The translations under genes and the position numbers were made by a program. A stretch of 64,000 nt of DNA from Dryomyza anilis (lineage: Eukaryota; Arthropoda; Insecta; Diptera; Dryomyzidae): NCBI GenBank assembly GCA_951804985.1, contig OX638135.1:33885116-33949115 (forward strand), read 5' to 3'. The notes under the pieces are model-generated. The model made no database searches, was not told the DNA's origin, and was given only the letters and a program-made list of their open reading frames with translations. This document shows positions 54,860-64,000 of the stretch, piece after piece. Each line of letters opens with the position of its first letter. Position 1 is the stretch's first letter.

Positions 54860-55645
54860 CTATGTTGAAGTGAACTCGAAACGATGATCCCAAGACCGTA
54901 AAGGAAGCATTGAGATTAAGAAATTCAGAGGAGTGGAGAACGGCGATGACAGATGAGTTTAGATCATTTCAAGAGAATAACGCGTGGGAGCTGGTGTAGT
55001 TGCCTGGAGGTAAAAAAAAATCCATCGACAGCAAATGTACCTTCAGGACAAAACGCGATGCAAGCGGCGATGTAGAGTGCTACAAGACGAGGTTGGTAAT
55101 TAAAGGTTACTCGCAGCGGTATGCTATCGACTATTAGGAGACGTTTTCCCCAGTAGTAACGTTTACATCAATTCGCTTATTGCTGAGCTTGGCTGTCCGT
55201 TTTGATCTCGACATCGATCAAATGGACGCTAGATGAGGAAATCTTTATCAAGCATCCAGAGTGGTTTCCAGTGCAGAAAGGAAAAGATTGTAAGCTTAAA
55301 AAATCATTATATGTACTGAAGCAAGCGAGAGTTTGGAACCAAAAGCTGGACAAGACACTGAAGTCCATTGGATTAATTCAATCGAAGACAGATCCATTCA
55401 TCTACTATAAAATTCAGCAGAGTGAAATTACATACATGGCGATATATGTGGATGATATCCTCATATTCACAAAAAATATTGCACGTAAAAAGCAAATTAA
55501 GGACAATTTTACGCAGCATTTCAAGATGAAAGACTTGTGTGAAGCACAGTTCATACTTGGTATTCAGATTACGCGAGAGGACATCCTGATGAGATTTCAG
55601 ATGGACAACTGCAAGCTGGTTACGACTCCTATTGATATCAATTAA
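54860..55645 (+). pseudogene. Copia reverse transcriptase
   Basis: Boxes in order: EEWRTAMTDEFRSF and NNAWELV (54925-54990), CYKTRLVIKGYSQR and ETFSPVVTFTSIRLL (55080-55180), FDLDIDQMDAR (55202), KLKKSLYVLKQAR (55290), then YVDDILIFTKN (55446) and CEAQFILGIQI. In-frame stops at 54998 and 55135 and a shift near 55230 disable it; the catalytic YVDD is retained. Confidence 0.88.
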
Positions 55646-55914
55646 AAAACTGTAGAATGAGCTGTGTCCATCGTCCGAAGAAGAGCGAGAATATATGAAG
55701 ACAATTCCATATCATGAAGCCATGGACAGCATAATCTACGCAGCGCAGGTAAGTCGGCCATACTTATGTTTGCAGTGGGGATGTTGTCCATGTACAACAA
55801 AAAACCCAGGAAAATCGCACTGTACTGCTGTGAAGTGCATTCTACATGAAAGTGCGAAAATCGAGTCTTGTCGTGATGACAAAGGAATGCTATTCCGATG
55901 CAGACTGGGCAAGC

Positions 55915-56270
55915 GATATCGATGAGCGAAATCGGTAAGTGGATTTGTTTTCAAGCACCAAGATGGCTACATTTCGTGGGGATCAAAAAATAAACCAACT
56001 GTAACCATGTCTACAACCGAAGCAGAGTACATGGCTTTGGCATCCGCATCGGTAGAGGCTCTGTGGCTGACGGTCTTATTCAGGGAGCTGTTCAATTTAT
56101 CTGGACAATTTAAGATGGTACTGTATTGTGACAACAGGAGCGCATTCAACTTGTCGTAGAATGGTATGTACCACGGTCGTTCCAAGCACATCGATATACG
56201 ACCTGAAGTTGCTGATCGAATATCTCTGCACGGAGGATAGGTGGCGGACGTGCTGGCTGACGGAAAGGGT
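55915..56270 (+). pseudogene. Copia RNase H remnant
   Basis: Readable motifs are SGFVFKHQDGYISWGSKNKP and STTEAEYMALASASVEALWL (55940-56070), then LYCDNRSA and ADVLADGKG (56125-56270). This is the copia RNase H and the end of the polyprotein. Stops near 56157 and shifts break it. Confidence 0.85.
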
Positions 56271-56338
56271 TTAGTTTTAAGTTAACATAAATATTGCTGT
56301 ACCCTACTAGGATTAATTAGTGCAAATTCTAGTGGGGA

Positions 56339-56445
56339 TGTTAAATTTAAGAATTAGCATTTAAGTTTTTCTACTGTACATTTTCTACTGCATGTTTTCT
56401 ATATAAAGTTTTTTGTTTATTGGCTTTGTTAAAATATTCAATTTG
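56339..56445 (+). repeat. Putative copia 3' LTR
   Basis: Begins TGTTAAATTTAAG directly after a purine run and contains TATATAAAG (56400). A possible end is TTTGACA near 56444. The right border is uncertain because no 5' LTR is available. Confidence 0.4.
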
Positions 56446-56580
56446 ACAAAAAAAAAATGTTAAATCATTTTTAAAACTCATTATAAAAACTACCAACTAT
56501 AGTTAAATATTTGATTGAAATTTTGTATTAGTTGGAACGTTGTAGTTGGAGAGAATCCTCAATTTTAATGGGGTTTCGTT

Positions 56581-57106
56581 TATTATACTCTACACCTATG
56601 AGGTGCAGGGTTATGGAATTTATATATATTCTTCATCAGCATCACGACCCGAGTCCGTCTTTCTGTCTGTCTGTCTGTCTGTCTGTCTGTCCGTATGTCG
56701 GTCTGTCCGACTTCACAATAACTTGAGAAATACTGGTCAGAATACGATGACATTTTTCTCCAATATGTTTTACCAAATGGTTCTGTATACGGCAATTAGC
56801 CAAATCTATCAACGGATACGCCCACCTTCTCATACCAGTCACATATATATATAGTCACTTATACATATATATAGAACCAATTAATCGTAAAGTATTCAAG
56901 ATATAGTTATAAAATTTAATACTTTTTGTTAAAATTCATCTAAAAATATGTATTCCAAAAATGGGCGTGATCCGCCCACTTTTTCTAAAAATTATTTTCT
57001 GGTTTTATTAATAATATTTTCAAAATCATGTAAAGAACCAACCGACTATTAGAGTCCGTCCCATGTGAAAAACTTACTCATGTGACCTAACTTTTCCAAC
57101 TAATTT
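56581..57106 (+). mobile_element. mini-me/DINE-type element, diverged copy
   Basis: A end TTATACTCTACACCTATG; GTCTGTCTGTCTGTCTGTCC run at 56663-56690; B end TCATGTGACCTAACTTTTCC. Closest to the copy at 16001. Confidence 0.75.
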
Positions 57107-57408
57107 TAATACTGGACTTGTTAAGTATCGTTTCAATCGTTGTAACATGGGAATACTGATATCTTTAATTCACGTAATTAATTTAATAGTGATTCGATTA
57201 ATCGAAAAAAATCATTGATGCATCGAATAAATTCTAAGGCATCTAAGCAATACATTTAGTGTTTTTAAAACATCAACATCCCTAACTTTTCTGAATGTAG
57301 GAATTCGTCTCATGTCGATGTTTGAGATCAGGGAACCACCGCACATCAGCTTTCATAATGAATTCTATGTCACAAAGCGAGTGTAGTATTTAAATTAAAC
57401 TTTTTTAG
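57107..57408. other. Presumed intron, nothing recognised
   Basis: It lies upstream of the receptor exon and ends in the acceptor TTTTTTAG. No earlier receptor exon is visible in it. Confidence 0.4.
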
Positions 57409-57513
57409 CGCGATGACTTGGCGGTGGCTCTTATGACTATTAACTATGCGCGAGACAGTGTCATTGATTTCACGAAACCATTTATGAACTTGGGAATTGG
57501 CATTTTGTTTAAG
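57409..57513 (+). CDS. Kainate-type glutamate receptor, exon before M1
   Basis: A 35-codon exon between acceptor TTTTTTAG (to 57408) and donor GTAAGT (57514), phase 0 on both sides. It encodes [20 protein letters not shown] and [13 protein letters not shown], the end of the S1 ligand-binding half of ionotropic glutamate receptors. TINYAR and [11 protein letters not shown] are the signature of kainate-type and GluRII subunits of insects. The protein would be a glutamate-gated cation channel of the nervous system or muscle. Neighbouring exon 130 bp downstream continues without a gap. Upstream exons are not in the window. Confidence 0.88.
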
Positions 57514-57642
57514 GTAAGTAAAAATGTATGACTATTCTTAATTTTTATAGTTTATTCAATCAGTCGATTACAAATATTAGTTGCTTTGTCTTACTGGTGC
57601 TGTTATGTTTGTACCTATTTTATTTATTTTCTTGTCGCATAG

Positions 57643-57900
57643 GTGCCTACTAGTCAACCAACACGTCTTTTCTCTTTTATGAATCCGTTGGCTATGGAAA
57701 TTTGGCTATATGTATTAGCGGCTTACCTCTTAGTATCGTTTACGTTGTTTGTGATGGTACGCTTCTCATCATATGAATGTAATAATCCACATCCATGCCT
57801 CGAAGAATCCGATATTGTGGAGAATCAATTTTCGGTATCAAATAGTCTTTGGTTCATTACCGGTACATTTCTACGGCAAGAATCTGGACTGAATCCAAAG
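57643..57900 (+). CDS. Kainate-type glutamate receptor, M1-to-pore exon
   Basis: An 86-codon exon from acceptor CGCATAG (to 57642) to donor GTACGT (57901), phase 0. It encodes VPTSQPTRLFSFMNPLAMEI, then M1 (WLYVLAAYLLVSFTLFVMV), the extracytoplasmic linker ending NPHPC, and the pore loop NSLWFITGTFLRQESGLNPK. Expected residues are SPYEW in the linker and RQGSGLNPK in the pore. Here the linker reads SSYECNN (W to C) and the pore RQESG (G to E). Either change may impair gating or assembly. The next exon (M2-M3, SYTANLAAF) is absent from the remaining 6.1 kb, so the gene continues beyond the window, or this is a detached fragment. Confidence 0.88.
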
Positions 57901-57974
57901 GTACGTTGTACGGTATTATTTGTGCTAAACTATGGTATATGATTTATAACTGTTAAGTACTAATAATAATAGTT

Positions 57975-59215
<1,241 letters not shown>

Positions 59216-59792
59216 GGTATAGTACACCTCACGAGTCAACGTACCTCAAATTCTGTGAAAGAGTTCCATTCGTAACACCGTGCCCAAATTTTAACACCCA
59301 ACGATTATTGGAACACGGTACTACACGGTCATTTCCCAAGAAAGCACGGCTCGATAATTTTAAGTTACCTCTAACACCAGTGTTGCAAACTAGTAATTTC
59401 TAGTTGCTAAGCGGTGGCTAAGAATATGTATGGAACATATGCAATAATATGCCACAATGCTGTGATATATTAGTCATACATTCCGACAATGGAACATAAA
59501 TTTAGTTCCAAAGTGATGGCTAAGAACATGTGTGGGACAATGCAATAATATGTCACAATGCTGTGATATATAAGTCATACATTCCGATAGTGGAACGTAT
59601 TCGATAATTGGCGACTGTCCTTTTTTACAACCCTAACTTTGCTAATTTTGTTGTTATGACGTGGCAAAATAGTGGCAAATAAAATAATGTATTATGTTAC
59701 ATATGCGTTGCATGTATATAATGAAGAACCTAATTGGAACATGTTTATTAATATTATAGCTAATTAAGTTTAAAATGGTATAAATGTATAAA
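59216..59792. other. Spacer with two ~85-bp direct repeats
   Basis: GTGGCTAAGAATATGT to CATACATTCCGA (59413-59492) recurs at 59516-59592 with GATGGCTAAGAACATG and so on, about 85% alike. No gene. Confidence 0.55.
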
Positions 59793-60042
59793 GGGTTAAC
59801 GCTGTACTCTCTCTTATTTTAACGCGCACCTAAAAAAATGCAATTTGTGAAATTTTTTTAAAAACGTGATTTTTCTAATTTCTTAAATCATACTATTCCG
59901 ACTGTCCTTTTTTACAACCCCACGTTCCATGAACATATGTAGTGGATATAATGCATATTTTGTGTATAATAATATTGTAAACAATTTTCACAAATTGCAG
60001 TTCTTTAGGTGCGCGTTAAAATTAGAGCGGCTTTAACCCGAA
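59793..60042. mobile_element. Small inverted-repeat element (MITE-like, 250 bp)
   Basis: GGGTTAACGC near 59793 and TTTTAACGCGCACCTAAA at 59817 match, inverted, the end at 59985-60042 (TTTAGGTGCGCGTTAAAA, GCTTTAACCC). Terminal inverted repeats are about 58 bp with small mismatches. GACTGTCCTTTTTTACAACC at 59899 also occurs outside it at 59623. The superfamily is unknown. Confidence 0.7.
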
Positions 60043-60375
60043 AACTTGAACCGTTTGTTAAATTAGAGTTGTAGTTTGCCGAAAAATCTGTTCGGAAAGA
60101 CTTATATTATTATGCCTGAACATATTTTTTACATTATGTGCAGTTTTATTACACAACAAACATTCACATTAATGGCACTGCGTGGGATCTTTATTATAAA
60201 ATATATTCAGTAAGTTACATATGGCCATTATGTCCTGAGTTTGTACATAAAGGTCATTAAGGACCTTACAATATGAAATAAACAAATAACAAACAAATGT
60301 GAAATTTATGAGGTATTTAGAAACAAGTCGTCAATTTCATCAATATATGTTTATCAAATTACGTTGGATTATGAG
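60043..60375. other. AT-rich spacer, nothing recognised
   Basis: No gene or repeat I can support. Confidence 0.4.
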
Positions 60376-60665
60376 CGAAAAGTAGGTGCGTTCGACTACG
60401 AGCCGAAAGTTCCCCGGTTCGATGACCAGCGACTCACAACATTACTTTCATAGAAAACATTTTTTTTTATACGACGCTACATCTCGGTAATCAATTGCAA
60501 ACCTACGAGAGTAAACATTTTCTATGAAAACCTCTCACCCTCCGTTTGGATTCGGCATTAAACTGTAGGTCCCACCACTTTGAGTACAAATATAACACGC
60601 ACAGCTCAAATGATGAGATAGCTCGGCCAATGTTATATACAGGACAGTAGCACCAAACTATTGTT
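60376..60665 (+). mobile_element. tRNA-derived SINE, diverged copy
   Basis: It retains CGAGCCGAAAGTTCCCCGG, CAAACCTACGAGAGTAAA, GTAGGTCCCACCACTTTG and the tail CACCAAACTATTGTTATTAT. The A-box end is degraded. Confidence 0.85.
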
Positions 60666-60778
60666 ATTATCATATATCAAATTAAAGCTATTTTCAATTT
60701 CTATTTCATGTCTAATTTACTAAAAATATTATGTTTATAATGTATAGTTTTTATGTAATAAACCAAATCTCTTATAAC

Positions 60779-61806
60779 ACTGTTCTACAATAATTTTTCA
60801 CAGAAATGAAACTTATCATTTCTGGTAGATTTCGATCTCCTGATTCTTACTGCGTACTCAGAATTTTCCCTATACGTCGAGATTTTGCAAAAAATCGAGT
60901 CAAAGTGTTAAAAAAGGCCATTTTTGGTACTTTATATCGCAAGTTATCGCACGATTTCGACATGTAGCAGATGCAAACTTTATCACAAAATAAAATATGA
61001 ACCTTGCCCTACGGATAATTGTCAAAAAATCTGTGTCCAGAAATTAGTTTTTGCAAAAAATCAAAAAGAAATTTGTGTTACCAAAAAAGTGTGTCGGGAG
61101 AGTAATTTATCACAATTCTCTAAGCTTTCTTAAAAAACATTTTAATATTAGTTCGCAATGTTTTTGCTGTCAAAATTTCGAAAAAATGTTTTAAACTTTA
61201 TATTACTGAAAATTTTCGAAATATTTTTTAAAATTTGTTTATGAAATATTTGATTAAAATGTAGGGAAATGCACGCAGAGATATACAATTATTACTGTTG
61301 TAATGTAGTGATGCTAGGTGCAAAATCGGACAAAATCCTTAGCATCTGATACCCGCATAATGGGGAAACATGATAGGAAAATTTTACTGCGTAATCTCCT
61401 GGTGTATATCTGAGTCGGCAGGCTTTAATAGGTTAAAAATATATGTAATACACTATTTTTAAAATGTTTTTTAAGAGAGCTTAGGGAATTGTGATAAATT
61501 ACTCTCCCGGCACACTTTTTTGGTAACACAAATTTCTTTTTGATTTTTTGCAAAAACTAATTTCTGGACACAGATTTTTTTGCCAATTATCCGTAGGGCA
61601 AGGTTCATATTTTATTTTGTGATAAAGTTTGCATCTGCTATATGTCGAAGTCGTGCGATAACGTGCGGTATAAAATACCAAAAATGGCGTTTTTTGACGT
61701 ATAGGGAAAATTCTGAGTACGCAGTAAGAATCAGGAGACCTAAATCTACCAGAAATGATAAGTTTCATTTCTGTGAACGCCAACAACCCGCAATTTGTAG
61801 AACAGT
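60779..61806. mobile_element. Long-inverted-repeat (foldback) element, 1.03 kb
   Basis: ACTGTTCTACAA at 60779 is mirrored by TTGTAGAACAGT ending at 61806. Arms of about 340-365 bp (60779-61145 and 61463-61806) are 90-95% complementary, with a ~320-bp loop. The arms have no coding function; frames across them are by-products of the repeat. The transcript would fold into a hairpin of more than 300 bp. The superfamily is not identified. Confidence 0.88.
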
Positions 61807-62059
61807 TTAATTTAACATTAATTTGATATACAACGAACACCAGTTGCAATATTTAATTAAAAGTATTTATAATAACTCAAATTAGTCATTCAATATTAAA
61901 GCATCATATGCATGAAACCACACCATTTGGGAAGCTGATTTTTGGCAAATATCTTATTTTTGCTGTTTCAACATACTTGCAATTAAATTAGACATAGAAT
62001 ACAAATCGAAACATTTTTATTCTGAATGCGCCATTTCAGAGCCGGTATGTCAGTATTCA

Positions 62060-62640
62060 TATACTTTTGGCCGCGGTCGTCGAAAATATGATTTTTCATC
62101 TGCAGGTACTCTGTTTATCTTAGTTTCATCAAAAAACAACAGTTTTTTAAAAAAGTTTAGCCCCAGGTATACCCAACATACTCTTGTAATATGGTGGCGG
62201 AAACATTATACTTTGGGGTGCTAATTCGTGGTCCGGAATTTGCCTCATTATCAGAATTGAAAGTTGTATAGACCATTTCCATTATATTTCAACACGACGT
62301 AATATAACCTTTAACTGACGAAAACCTGCCAGTTACACGCATTTTTTAAGAGGATAGCAATTTTAAACATACGGAACGTGGTTAAAAAAAGTATTTTCAG
62401 TTCATAATGGTTGACTTATTGGACTGGCCTTCATGTAGTCCGGACCTTAATTCGATATAAAATTTGTGAGAGCATTTAAAAATGAAGATTAGCCACAATA
62501 ACGTGAGAAATTTTTCTGATCTTGACGAAATGGCAAAATTGGAATCGGGAGCAATTGTAAAATAAGTTACCAATAAATTCATTGCAAATATCCCACACAA
62601 ATGGCACTTAGTCATTGGAAACAATAATTTGTCATCAAAA
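62060..62640 (+). pseudogene. Tc1/mariner transposase remnant
   Basis: Tc1 motifs survive in scattered frames: GGGNIILWGANSWSGI (about 62193-62240), EDSNFKHTERG (about 62350, holding the second catalytic D) and LLDWPSCSPDLNSI (62409-62457). The codon after this motif, which should encode the catalytic E, is TAA (about 62458), followed by NL and EHLK. The N-terminal DNA-binding region is not recognisable. CAGTGGCGCATATAAA near 62757 looks like a Tc1-type terminus, but its partner was not found. Confidence 0.75.
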
Positions 62641-63239
62641 TCATTGAAACTGACTTTAATTTATCAATAACTTCCGTAGTTTTTCGAGTGGCACATTCCC
62701 ATTATTAATCTAATTTATTGCGTGAGCTGTGTTTTTATTAATTGCTGTCACAAAATCAGTGGCGCATATAAAAATATTAAAATGCAAAAATTTTATGGAC
62801 TTCTTGAAAATTGTGCAAAATTTTGATTTTTTTTTTTGCTAATTTTTATGGTAAACAATGTTTTTTAAGGGTTTTAAGCATCTACGTAGAATGGTTCCGG
62901 TTCAAACAATTGATTGAAATCAAAAATGTCTATCTTAAGTCCTTTAATTGTGAAATCGCTACATTTTTGTCAATACATATTTCATTGAGGCACATCCACA
63001 GTACTGCACGAAAAAGGGAAAAATATTCAACAATCGTAAGTTTAGTCAATGTTTTAACCAAAAAATGAGGCGCATTAAAATTTTTTGAAATTTCTAGATT
63101 TTACGCACCTACTTACATTTTCATAATCACAAAAAGCATCACTATATAAAATGTTATCTCTATGAATTGGCATTGCTAAACCAATAGAGATATCAACATA
63201 TTTCTTTTTATGCCTTATTTTAAATTGTCTTTAATGACT
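62641..63239. other. Unassigned AT-rich region
   Basis: It may include the 3' side of the Tc1 remnant (CAGTGGCGCATATAAA, 62757). An 85-codon frame at 62811-63068 shows no domain that I recognise. Confidence 0.35.
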
Positions 63240-63640
63240 AAAAGGTATGTAGCCTACTTCTGGGAATTATCACTGGACACTGTCTCATAGGATATCACGC
63301 GCACAGAATACGCCTTATATCCAACAAATGGTGCAGAAACTGCAATGAACCAGAAGAGGACGAAACGCTAGAATACCTACTATGCCATTGCCCTGCACTA
63401 GCACGAACCAGACTCAACTTGTTTGGTTAGGCTTTCTATAAATCCATAGAAGAAGTGTCGAAGACCGAGCTGGGTAAATTTAAAAACTTCGAATTGAAGA
63501 CGAAAACATTTGATTTCGACAAAAATCATAATGAACGATCTTTAATTTTCGCATAAGCAGAGAGTAGTGATAACACTATGGACCAAGTTGGTCTATATGA
63601 GGCATCGCCGGCACCCTAACCTAACATAACCTGCCTTTCC
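63240..63640 (+). mobile_element. 3' end of a Jockey/LOA/R1-group LINE
   Basis: One frame reads GIITGHCLIGYHAHRIRL, then CRNCNEPEEDETLEYLLCHC and PALARTRLNLFG (63262-63428). This is the C-terminal CCHC zinc motif and tail of LINE ORF2 proteins in these groups, just downstream of where RNase H would lie. A TAG at 63428 interrupts it, then EVSKTELGKFKNF continues in frame. The end reads CACCCTAACCTAACATAACC. The 5' part is missing. Confidence 0.75.
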
Positions 63641-64000
63641 CTGGTTTTGGAATCTATATTATTAATGATTTTCTCTATGTCTTTGGGAAATATCCAATTC
63701 GGAATATAGCATTAAATATCCTCGCAAGAAGTGTTACAGCTATATTTGGAAATTCTATTAACATTTTTGTCGTTATCAAATCGTATCCTGGGGCTTTTCT
63801 AGGACAATAGACGCTGACAACATAAAGTTTGAACCACAACAGTTTATACAAATGGAAGTAGCTTGTATGAAGCTTTTTGAATATGATTCTAGGGCATTGT
63901 GTTTTATTCTATTACGAATAAGATTGCCTTTCACCCCGTGTGTTTTACCATCTAGATGATTTGTTTTATGGAATTTATATCCAGGAATGTTAAAATTATC
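63641..64000. other. Unassigned right edge
   Basis: No coding frame or repeat recognised; the window ends here. Confidence 0.4.

Larger units (their letters stand above)
53990..56338 (+). mobile_element. Ty1/copia retrotransposon, decayed, integrase deleted
   Basis: Domain order is that of copia: Gag knuckle, pre-integrase zinc region, then RT and RNase H. The integrase core is absent (jump near 54600). Ends: the 5' LTR is not found; at the right AGTGGGGA (56331) serves as polypurine tract before TGTTAAATTT, the likely 3' LTR start. Many stops throughout. Confidence 0.85.

Noticed and set aside
60924..61849. Protein-coding frames at 60924-61133 and 61499-61849
   Set aside because: They are the two arms of one long inverted repeat read on opposite strands.
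63610..63630. Insect telomere repeat (TTAGG/CCTAA)
   Set aside because: Only two to three irregular units at a LINE 3' end; Diptera lack this telomere.

Overview
The window is AT-rich eukaryotic DNA that is almost entirely transposable elements. It looks like a higher fly (Diptera, Brachycera). Three things suggest this: repeated copies of a 'mini-me/DINE'-type element with its GTCY proto-microsatellite, very long TA tracts, and two exons of a kainate-type ionotropic glutamate receptor written in insect style. A calyptrate fly is a guess only. The receptor exons (57.4-57.9 kb) are the only host coding sequence I recognise.

Layout. 0-7 kb: a decayed CR1-like LINE with homogeneous ATCTATTCT 9-mer satellite on both sides. 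7-13 kb: two copies of one RTE-type LINE, one 5'-truncated with a clean target duplication and one almost full length (1008 codons from the first ATG, one fresh frameshift). 13-16.6 kb: a tRNA-derived SINE, small tandem duplications, a T-rich tract and a mini-me copy. 16.9-31.7 kb, minus strand: a Ty3/gypsy-like element with internal deletion, whose gag and leader are duplicated. The second gag copy has been split twice, by a 3.9-kb hAT-like element (which itself holds a SINE and a second hAT-like element) and by a complete but decayed BEL/Pao retrotransposon with both LTRs. The undamaged gag copy serves as the pre-insertion reference.

31.7-50.6 kb is the most interesting part. Two inverted arms (about 32.6-35.34 and 48.54-50.56 kb), each built of ~190-bp and 80-bp tandem repeats in mirrored order, bracket 13 kb. 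That interval holds an intact 584-codon class I fusion-type envelope glycoprotein gene (minus strand), a 311-codon membrane-anchored ORF, and a MULE-like DDE transposase joined to a ULP1/C48 cysteine protease and a PHD finger (plus strand). Long repeat-built inverted termini plus a MULE-type transposase is the architecture of Foldback/NOF elements. An envelope gene as cargo would be unusual. The interval has been invaded by mini-me copies, a second hAT-like copy and a mini-me-derived foldback.

50.6-64 kb: unassigned repeats, a decayed Ty1/copia element, a mini-me copy, the receptor exons, a large TA-rich palindrome, a small MITE-like element, a third SINE, a 1-kb long-inverted-repeat element, a dead Tc1/mariner transposase and the 3' end of a LINE. 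Most open frames are single-element genes rather than parts of one pathway. The TEs relate to each other as a stack of datable insertions.
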